The position numbers were made by a program, and so were the translations under genes. A stretch of 64,000 nucleotides of DNA, taken from CAVSRC01 sp963830205 (GTDB lineage Bacteria; Pseudomonadota; Alphaproteobacteria; Rhizobiales; Kaistiaceae). The stretch lies in assembly GCA_963830205.1 (NCBI GenBank), contig CAWHLP010000012.1, positions 1-64,000 on the forward strand, in the 5' to 3' direction. Shown in pieces: positions 58,223-64,000 of the stretch (its first letter is position 1; each line of letters starts with the position of its first letter). Below the pieces are notes generated by a model. That model searched no databases. It was given only the letters and a program-made list of their open reading frames with translations, and was not told the origin of the DNA.

Positions 58223-58558
58223 ATGCCGAGGAAGGACATCCGGTACGCTCTGCTGGCCGCCTTTCTGGCGGCGACTCCGGCTCTTGCCCAGGACCAGGAG
58301 CGCGGCGACGCCGTGCGCGGCCTTGCTTATGCCGAGGCCAACTGCGCCGCGTGCCACGAGGTGCGCCGCGGCCATTTCGAAAGCCCGGAGCCCGGCGTGC
58401 CGGCCTTCCAGGACATCGCCGATGCCGAAGGCATGAGCGCGATCGCGCTCTATGCCTTCTTCCGCACCGCCCATCGCAGCATGCCCAATCTCATCGTCCC
58501 GCCCGAAGACGTCGCCGATCTCACCGCCTACCTGCTGGGCATCCGCAGGCACGACTAG
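58223..58558 (+). CDS. Small periplasmic c-type cytochrome
   Basis: A 111-residue monohaem cytochrome c: signal peptide (ALLAAFLAATPALAQ), haem site CAACHEV near residue 40, and an axial Met candidate in RSMPNLIVPPEDVADLTAYL. Class I fold. AGGA lies 8 bases before the ATG at 58223; ATG 58214 and 58175 are in-frame alternatives. It follows the TPP-enzyme gene closely on the same strand. Confidence 0.88.
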   Translation: MPRKDIRYALLAAFLAATPALAQDQERGDAVRGLAYAEANCAACHEVRRGHFESPEPGVPAFQDIADAEGMSAIALYAFFRTAHRSMPNLIVPPEDVADLTAYLLGIRRHD

Positions 58559-58610
58559 GTTTCGCAGGAAACGGGTGGCGCAGCTTCGCGCGCCCCGGCA
58601 TGCTGGCGGC

Positions 58611-59168
58611 ATGGACACGTCCCGCGATCTCGTCTTCCGGCCGGTGACCGCCGCCAATGTCGATGCCTTCGAGCGCTTCTTCTCGGCGCCCGGCGCACCC
58701 AAGCATTGCTGGTGCATGGTCTGGCGGCGCACGGCCGCGGAGGCGAAGCTCCAGGCACCGGCCGAGCGCAAGCGCATGATGATGGAGCGGATCGCCGCCG
58801 GAACGCCGGTCGGGCTCATCGCCTATGACCGAGAGGAGCCGGTCGGCTGGGTCTCCATCGCACCGCGCGAAACCCATCGGGCGCTCGGCGGCCCGCCGGC
58901 GGAACCCGGCGAGGTCATCTGGTCGCTTGTCTGCTTCTACGTGCCGCGGCGGCTGCGCGGCGACAGCCTCGTCCGGCGGCTGCTGGCCGGTGCCGTCGAT
59001 CATGCCCGGGCGAACGGCGCGACGGTGGTCGAGGCCTATCCGGTCGACCCCGAGTTCCCGAGCTTCCGCTTCATGGGTTTCGTCCCGGTCTTCGCTGAAG
59101 TCGGCTTCCGCGACCTCGGCATGACCGGCACGCGGCGGCATGTCATGCGGCTCAACGTCGGTGAATAG
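58611..59168 (+). CDS. GNAT-family N-acetyltransferase
   Basis: A 185-residue acetyltransferase. The core includes GLIAYDREEPVGWVSIAPRE, then IWSLVCFYVPRRLRGDSLVR (acetyl-CoA loop) and the C-terminal FRFMGFVPVFAEVGFRDLG. The CWCMVW near the N-terminus is typical of a branch of uncharacterised GNAT proteins. The last codons (GTCGGTGAATAG) are the first unit of the heptamer repeat that follows, so the repeat forms the end of the gene. Confidence 0.85.
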   Translation: MDTSRDLVFRPVTAANVDAFERFFSAPGAPKHCWCMVWRRTAAEAKLQAPAERKRMMMERIAAGTPVGLIAYDREEPVGWVSIAPRETHRALGGPPAEPGEVIWSLVCFYVPRRLRGDSLVRRLLAGAVDHARANGATVVEAYPVDPEFPSFRFMGFVPVFAEVGFRDLGMTGTRRHVMRLNVGE

Positions 59169-59275
59169 TGAATAGCGTCGGTGAATAGTGAATGGTGAAG
59201 AAGACCTGCTCCGTTTGCCACTCACCACTCACCACTCACCACTCGCCATTCACCACTCACCATTCACCACTCACC
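59161..59275. repeat. Opposed heptamer tandem repeats
   Basis: The left part (59161-59199) has GTGAATA-type heptamers with a duplicated GTCGGTGAATAGTGAAT. The right part (59220-59275) has eight exact-length heptamers A(C/T)TC(A/G)CC. The two blocks are partly complementary and could form a hairpin between the convergent GNAT and xseA genes. The array touches the last codons of GNAT and ends 2 bases before the xseA stop. Confidence 0.85.
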
Positions 59276-59277
59276 GT

Positions 59278-60759
59278 CTACAGCAGGCTCCCCTGCGAGC
59301 CGTCGTCGGCGGGCTTGCGGCGGCGCGGTTTCGGCGTCACGGCGCCGCCGGAGACGGCACGCACATGACCGTCGTGGAACTCGATGTCGAGCACCCGACC
59401 GTCCGGCACGGCGGCGGCGGAGCGGACCGGCTCGCGGTCCTCGAAGTCGCTGACCAGCGCGAAGCCGCGTTCGAGGATCGAACGATAGCTGACCACGTCG
59501 AGCAGCTTGGTGGCGGACGCCAGGCGCGCCCCCAGCCGCTCGATGGCGCGTGCCAGAAACTGGCTCTTGCGCTCGCCCGCCGTGGCCAGCCGTTCGCGCG
59601 ACCGCTCCAGGTTGCGCATGTAGAAGACCGCCTTGCGGCCGTCGGCAGCGACGAGCTGCTCGCGCGCCCGCTCGATCATGCGCTCGAGCCCGGCAAGCGA
59701 CAGCCGCCCGGCGACGCGCTCGAACTGCGTGCGATGGACGCGGGCATTGGCAAGCAGCGCCCGGCCGATGCGGCTCGCCAGTTCGTCGAACTGCCGCCGC
59801 GGCATGGCGAACAGATCCTCCGCCCGCGGCAGGGCGCGGGCTGCGGCGCGCAGGTCGCGCTGGCGCGATTCGATGTGGCGGAGCGCCGCGCCGGTGAGGC
59901 GGCTGCCGAAATCACCGACCGCTGCGATCAGTTCGGAGCGCACCGGCACTGCCATCTCGGCGGCCGCTGTTGGCGTCGGCGCGCGCTTGTCGGCGGCATA
60001 GTCGATGAGGGTGAAGTCGGTCTCGTGGCCGACCGCCGAGATCAGCGGAATCGCGGAAGCCGCCGCCGCGCGCACCACGATCTCCTCGTTGAAGCTCCAC
60101 AGATCCTCCAGGCTGCCGCCGCCGCGCGCCACGATGATGAGGTCCGGCCGCGGGATGGCGCCGCCGGCGGGGAGGCCGTTGAAGCCTGCGATCGCCGCCG
60201 CCACCTCCGCCGCGCTGGTCTCGCCCTGCACCCGCACCGGCCACACCAGCACGTGGGTCGGGAAGCGGTCGGCCAGCCGATGCAGGATGTCGCGGATGAC
60301 CGCGCCGGTCGGCGAGGTGACCACGCCGATGACCCGCGGCAGATAGGGCAGGGGGCGCTTGCGCGCCTCGGCGAACAGGCCCTCGGCGGCGAGCGCCTTG
60401 CGGCGCGCTTCGAGCAGCGCCATCAGCGCGCCCACCCCGGCCGGCTCCAGCGCCTCGATGACGAGCTGGTATTTCGACTGGCCAGCAAAGGTGGTGAGCC
60501 TGCCGGTGGCGACCACCTCGACGCCTTCCTCCGGCTTGAATTTCAGCCGCGGCAGGGTGCCGCGCCAGACCACCGCCTCCAGCCGCGCCTTGTCGTCCTT
60601 CAGCGTGAAGTAGCAATGGCCGGAGGAATGCGCTCCCCGGAAGCCCGATATCTCGCCGCGCACACGCACATAGCCATAGGCGTCCTCGACCGTGCGCTTC
60701 AGCGCGGCCGAGATCTCCGAGACTGTGAATTCGACGACATTGACGGCGGCATCGCTCAT
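59278..60759 (-). CDS. xseA: Exodeoxyribonuclease VII large subunit
   Basis: A 493-residue nuclease subunit that, with XseB, degrades single-stranded DNA. The N-terminal OB fold (YGYVRVRGEISGFRGAHSSG, HCYFTLKDDKARLEAVVWRG) and the conserved central region (VIGVVTSPTGAVIRDILHRL, IIVARGGGSLEDLWSFNEE, SAVGHETDFTLIDYAADKRA) are complete. A long helical C-terminal region and a basic tail follow. The ATG at 60759 is preferred over 60795, which would overlap the likely promoter shared with rsmE. xseB is not in the window. Confidence 0.95.
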   Translation of the reverse strand: MSDAAVNVVEFTVSEISAALKRTVEDAYGYVRVRGEISGFRGAHSSGHCYFTLKDDKARLEAVVWRGTLPRLKFKPEEGVEVVATGRLTTFAGQSKYQLVIEALEPAGVGALMALLEARRKALAAEGLFAEARKRPLPYLPRVIGVVTSPTGAVIRDILHRLADRFPTHVLVWPVRVQGETSAAEVAAAIAGFNGLPAGGAIPRPDLIIVARGGGSLEDLWSFNEEIVVRAAAASAIPLISAVGHETDFTLIDYAADKRAPTPTAAAEMAVPVRSELIAAVGDFGSRLTGAALRHIESRQRDLRAAARALPRAEDLFAMPRRQFDELASRIGRALLANARVHRTQFERVAGRLSLAGLERMIERAREQLVAADGRKAVFYMRNLERSRERLATAGERKSQFLARAIERLGARLASATKLLDVVSYRSILERGFALVSDFEDREPVRSAAAVPDGRVLDIEFHDGHVRAVSGGAVTPKPRRRKPADDGSQGSLL

Positions 60760-60838
60760 GGCGTCATGGGTGACGCGGGACGCGGTCAGGGTCAAGGGCC
60801 GTGCTATTTCCCTGACCGGTCCATGCTAGAACGCGCCA

Positions 60839-61612
60839 ATGACATCTCACGATTTCACCGCCACCCGCCTGTTCCTGCGTTCCACCCGCTTTGTGGCGGG
60901 GAGCACGGTCGTGCTCGACCGCAACCAGGCGAATTACCTGGTCAACGTCCTCCGCCTCTCGGATGGCGCCGGCATCCTGGTCTTCAACGGCCGCGACGGC
61001 GAATGGCGCGCCTTTCTGCGCGGCGGCGGGCGCAAGTCGTGGAGCCTCGAAATCGGCGAGCCGGTGCGCGCCCAGCCGGCCCATCCCGACCTGCACTACC
61101 TCTTCGTGCCGCTCAAGCAGGCGCGCCTCGACTACATGGTGCAGAAGGCGGTTGAGATGGGCGCCGGCCGCCTGCGCCCGGTGCTTTCCCAGCATGGCCA
61201 GGTGAGCAAGGTGAACCTGGAGCGCATAGAGGGGAACGCCATCGAGGCGGCCGAGCAGTGCGGCCTCCTGACCATTCCCGCCATCGACGAGCCGATGGCG
61301 CTCCGCCACCTGCTGGAAACCTGGGAGGGGCGGGAGGACGGTCGCCGGCTGATCTTCTGCGACGAGGGCGAGGAGCGGGCCGACCCCCTGTCAATTCTGT
61401 CGGGGGTGGCGCCGGCGCCGCTCGCTGTTCTGGTTGGCCCGGAGGGCGGATTTTCGCTGGAAGAGCGCCAGTTGCTGCGTTCCCGGCCGTTCGTCGTCCC
61501 CCTGCCGCTCGGTCCGCGCATCTTGCGCGCCGATACGGCGGCCGTGGCCGCGATGGCGCTCATCCAGGCCGCGCTGGGGGACTGGCGGAACGCGCCGCCC
61601 ACCCCACATTGA
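60839..61612 (+). CDS. rsmE: 16S rRNA (uracil-1498-N3)-methyltransferase
   Basis: Methylates U1498 of 16S rRNA with SAM. The 257 residues have the N-terminal PUA-like domain and the C-terminal SPOUT knot: VQKAVEMGAGRLRPVLSQHG, NAIEAAEQCGLLTIPAI, VLVGPEGGFSLEE and LGPRILRADTAAVAAMALI. Divergent from xseA. The gshA gene follows after 75 bases, an adjacency that is common in Hyphomicrobiales. Confidence 0.95.
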   Translation: MTSHDFTATRLFLRSTRFVAGSTVVLDRNQANYLVNVLRLSDGAGILVFNGRDGEWRAFLRGGGRKSWSLEIGEPVRAQPAHPDLHYLFVPLKQARLDYMVQKAVEMGAGRLRPVLSQHGQVSKVNLERIEGNAIEAAEQCGLLTIPAIDEPMALRHLLETWEGREDGRRLIFCDEGEERADPLSILSGVAPAPLAVLVGPEGGFSLEERQLLRSRPFVVPLPLGPRILRADTAAVAAMALIQAALGDWRNAPPTPH

Positions 61613-61687
61613 GCGGGCTTGCACCCGGCCCGGACTCAACTAATCTCACGCCCCGTTTCCCTCTAGCGCCTTGGAAAGCCCTCCTGA

Positions 61688-63061
61688 ATGGCACGCGACG
61701 TCTCTGACGCGACGCCGATCGAATCCCGCGACCAGCTGGTGGCGACGCTCGAATCCGGCTCCAAACCCAAATCGGAATGGCGCGTCGGCACCGAGCACGA
61801 GAAGTTCGGCTTCTACCTCGCCGACCTGAGCCCGGTGCCCTATGGCGGCCCGCGCGGCATCCGCCGCCTGCTCGAGGCGATGGCGGGGCTGCTCGGCTGG
61901 CACCCGATCGAGGACGAGGGCCGCATCATCGGCCTCACCGACCCGCTCGACCTCGGCGCCATCTCGCTCGAGCCGGGCGGCCAGCTTGAGCTCTCCGGCG
62001 CGCCGCTGAAGACCATCCACCAGACCTGCCGCGAGGTGAACGCCCACCTCGCCCAGGTGCGCGAATGCGCCACGCCGCTCGGCATAGGCTTCCTCGGCGC
62101 CGGCTTCTCGCCGAAATGGTCGCTCGGCGAGACGCCGGTCATGCCCAAGCAGCGCTACGACATCATGCGCGGCTACATGCCCAAGGTCGGCAGCCACGGC
62201 CTCGACATGATGCTGCGGACGTGCACCATCCAGGCCAACCTCGATTTTTCCGACGAGGCCGACATGGTGCTGAAGATGCGCGTCGCCCTGGCGCTGCAGC
62301 CGGTGGTCACCGCGCTCTTCGCCAATTCGCCCTTCGCCGACGGCCGGCCCAACGGCTTCCAGTCCTATCGCGCCGAGATGTGGAAGGACACCGACACGGC
62401 GCGCACCGGCATGCTGCCCTTCGCCTTCGAGGATGGCTTCGGCTTCGAGCGCTATGTCGACTGGGCGCTCGACGTGCCGATGTATTTCGTCAAGCGCGGC
62501 GACCACTATTTCGACGCCACCGGCACCACTTTCCGCAGCTACCTTACCGGTGGGCTCGACAACGCGCTCCCCGACGTCAGCCCGACCTTGGCCGACTGGA
62601 AGAACCACCTCTCGACGCTGTTCCCCGAGGTGCGCCTCAAGAACTACCTCGAGATGCGCGGCGCCGACGGCGGCCCTGGCCGGCGCATCTGCGCGGTGCC
62701 GGCGCTGTGGGTCGGGCTGCTCTACGATTCGGCCTCCCTCGACGGCGCCTGGCAGATCGTCAAGGATTGGACCGGCGCCGAACGCGAGGCGCTGCGCGAC
62801 GCCGTGCCGAAAAACGGGCTGAAGGCGACCGTGCACGGGCGCAGCGTGCGCGACATCGGCCGCGACATCGTGGCGCTCGCCCGCGAAGGATTGAGCCGGC
62901 GTTCCTATCTCAATGGAGAGGGCATCGATGAGACGATCTTCCTGTCGTCCATCGAGGAGGTTCTGGCCACCGGCATGACGCCGGCGGACCAGATCATGCG
63001 CGAATACGAGCGCGACTGGCATGGCGATATCGATCGCATCTTCGCGGCTTATGCCTATTGA
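61688..63061 (+). CDS. gshA: Glutamate-cysteine ligase (alphaproteobacterial/plant type)
   Basis: First step of glutathione synthesis: joins glutamate and cysteine with ATP. The 457 residues match the plant-like GCS2 family of alphaproteobacteria and not the enterobacterial GshA. Family landmarks are WRVGTEHEKFGFY, ISLEPGGQLELSGAPLKTIH, TCTIQANLDFSDEADMV, and DWKNHLSTLFPEVRLKNYLE with EMRGADGGPG. Follows rsmE on the same strand. Confidence 0.95.
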   Translation: MARDVSDATPIESRDQLVATLESGSKPKSEWRVGTEHEKFGFYLADLSPVPYGGPRGIRRLLEAMAGLLGWHPIEDEGRIIGLTDPLDLGAISLEPGGQLELSGAPLKTIHQTCREVNAHLAQVRECATPLGIGFLGAGFSPKWSLGETPVMPKQRYDIMRGYMPKVGSHGLDMMLRTCTIQANLDFSDEADMVLKMRVALALQPVVTALFANSPFADGRPNGFQSYRAEMWKDTDTARTGMLPFAFEDGFGFERYVDWALDVPMYFVKRGDHYFDATGTTFRSYLTGGLDNALPDVSPTLADWKNHLSTLFPEVRLKNYLEMRGADGGPGRRICAVPALWVGLLYDSASLDGAWQIVKDWTGAEREALRDAVPKNGLKATVHGRSVRDIGRDIVALAREGLSRRSYLNGEGIDETIFLSSIEEVLATGMTPADQIMREYERDWHGDIDRIFAAYAY

Positions 63062-63091
63062 GGCGCCTGAACCTGTGGCAGACAGTGGTTT

Positions 63092-63105
63092 TTGATCCCG
63101 GTCAA
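63092..63105. promoter_or_regulatory. FNR/FixK-type box upstream of the universal stress protein gene
   Basis: TTGATCCCGGTCAA matches the FNR/FixK consensus TTGAT-N4-ATCAA at nine of ten defined bases and equals the GTCAA variant common in alphaproteobacteria. It is centred about 62 bases before the ATG, which would place a class II start site near 63140. Suggests oxygen-responsive control; inferred. Confidence 0.6.
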
Positions 63106-63160
63106 GGTGGCCAAGGCCGTTCGACCGGAAGCTGACCAATAATTGAGGAGGGGCAATACA

Positions 63161-64000
63161 ATGAGCAACACGGTCAATACTATCAATGACATGCACGTCA
63201 TCGTCGATCTCAGCGGCGAGCGCCGCCCGACGGTGATCGCGGCCGATCTGGCGCGCCAGCTGGATGCCCACCTGACCGGCGTTGCGCTTGCCTTCGAGCC
63301 GGTGGTGCCGGTCTATACGATGACCACGCCGCTGCCGACCGACCTCATCGTCGCCGCCCACGAGCAGGCCGTGAACGACGCCAAGGCGGCGGCCGCCGCC
63401 TTCGAGCAGATCGCGGCCGGCGCTGGCCTGCGCTACGCCTCGCGCACCACCGAATCGGTCGGTAGCGACGGCCTCGAAGGTGTCACCCGCAGCCTGGCGA
63501 TGAGCGACCTCTTGGTTGTCGGCCAGCAGAACCCCGATGCGCCCGAGCCCATGCGCGAGGCGCTGATCGAGGCGATGCTCTTCCAGTCGGGCGCCCCCAT
63601 CCTCATCGTCCCCTATGCCGGGGTCGAGAGCTTCTCGCCCGGCCGCGCCATCGTCGCCTGGGACGGCGGCGCCGCGGCGGCCCATGCCGTGCGCGCCTCG
63701 CTGCCGCTTCTCCATCTCGCCCGCGAGGTGGTGGTCGTCATCGTCAAGGAGCACATCAAGCGCTCGACCGAATTGGCCGGTGCCGACATCGCCACCCACC
63801 TCGCCCGCCACAACCTGCAGGTCGAGGTGCGCGAGATCACCAATGCCACCGGCGACATCGGCCAGACGATCCTTTCCTTCGCCGCCGACGAGGCCGCCGA
63901 CTGGATGGTGATGGGCGGCTACGGCCACAGCCGCATGCGCGAGTTCTTCCTCGGCGGGGCAACCCGCGGCATTCTCGAATCGATGACCCTGCCGGTGCTG
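63161..64000 (+). CDS. Universal stress protein (tandem UspA), cut by window end
   Basis: At least 280 residues without a stop at the window edge. Two Usp-like halves: the first (about 10-150) is degenerate (HVIVDLSGERRPTVIAADLA). The second has the ATP-binding signature MGGYGHSRMREFFLGGATRG at about 254-273, and AIVAWDGGAAAAHAVRASLP at its start. Strong ribosome site (GAGGAGGGG). The FNR-type box upstream fits the known link between Usp proteins and oxygen limitation. Only a few residues are probably missing at the C-terminus. Confidence 0.9.
   Translation, partial: MSNTVNTINDMHVIVDLSGERRPTVIAADLARQLDAHLTGVALAFEPVVPVYTMTTPLPTDLIVAAHEQAVNDAKAAAAAFEQIAAGAGLRYASRTTESVGSDGLEGVTRSLAMSDLLVVGQQNPDAPEPMREALIEAMLFQSGAPILIVPYAGVESFSPGRAIVAWDGGAAAAHAVRASLPLLHLAREVVVVIVKEHIKRSTELAGADIATHLARHNLQVEVREITNATGDIGQTILSFAADEAADWMVMGGYGHSRMREFFLGGATRGILESMTLPVL

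Noticed and set aside
59161..59275. CRISPR array
   Set aside because: Repeat units are 7 bases with no spacers and there are no cas genes. No other regularly spaced repeat was seen in the window.

Overview
The window looks like a chromosomal segment of an alphaproteobacterium of the Hyphomicrobiales (Rhizobiales). The base composition is GC-rich. The tRNA-His has A73 and lacks G-1, which is an alphaproteobacterial trait. There is a PdhS-like cell-cycle kinase preceded by a full CtrA-type box, a phasin gene, an alphaproteobacterial DUF2849/DUF934 sulfur operon, and intergenic palindromic repeats of kinds common in this order. No species is claimed.

Layout. 171-5856: assimilatory sulfate reduction (cysG, DUF2849, cysI, cysH, DUF934) followed by a TauE/SafE permease. 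5945-8100: a quinone oxidoreductase, a small exported protein and a DUF4386 membrane protein. 8084-12736: Entner-Doudoroff genes (zwf, small membrane protein, edd) divergent from an SMP-30/gluconolactonase. 12840-19125: a modular exported protein, a MATE pump, a small secreted protein, an OmpR/EnvZ-type pair and a cytochrome c. 19184-25070: a CecR-YbhGFSR-type ABC exporter with its TetR regulator and an operator-bearing promoter. 25213-26943: a DHA2 drug exporter. 27025-34723: a putrescine block (puuB-like oxidase, cupin, puuA-like ligase, and divergent potFGHI). 34739-36933: an EF-hand protein, ECF sigma factor, anti-sigma factor and heavy-metal-sensor-like protein in one operon. 37057-40975: an AsmA-like protein and acetoacetyl-CoA synthetase. 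40980-42463: a palindromic repeat and a complete IS3-family element. 42464-46544: pdhS-like kinase, phasin, tRNA-His. 46679-48349: small membrane protein, phosphoribosyltransferase, DTW-domain protein. 48626-52855: kinase, Rcp1-like regulator and a REC-GGDEF-EAL protein. 52869-54279: two conserved hypotheticals. 54449-56182: a transposase remnant and an HxlR/GFA-like cluster. 56492-59168: TPP enzyme, cytochrome c, GNAT. 59161-64000: heptamer repeats, xseA, rsmE, gshA and a universal stress protein cut by the window end.

A caution applies to the whole window. At least eight otherwise well-conserved genes are broken by one-base indels, mostly an extra base in a short run of identical bases. In each case the neighbouring frame restores the family sequence and the corrected length. 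I read these mainly as sequence errors and not as gene decay. Such genes are typed as pseudogene only because they are broken as given.

The most interesting items are an in-frame palindromic repeat inside the puuB-like gene, the CtrA box before pdhS, a long inverted repeat over the phasin promoter, the EF-hand/ECF operon, and the absence of pgl between zwf and edd with an SMP-30 lactonase beside them. I found no CRISPR array, prophage or clearly unprecedented multi-gene system.
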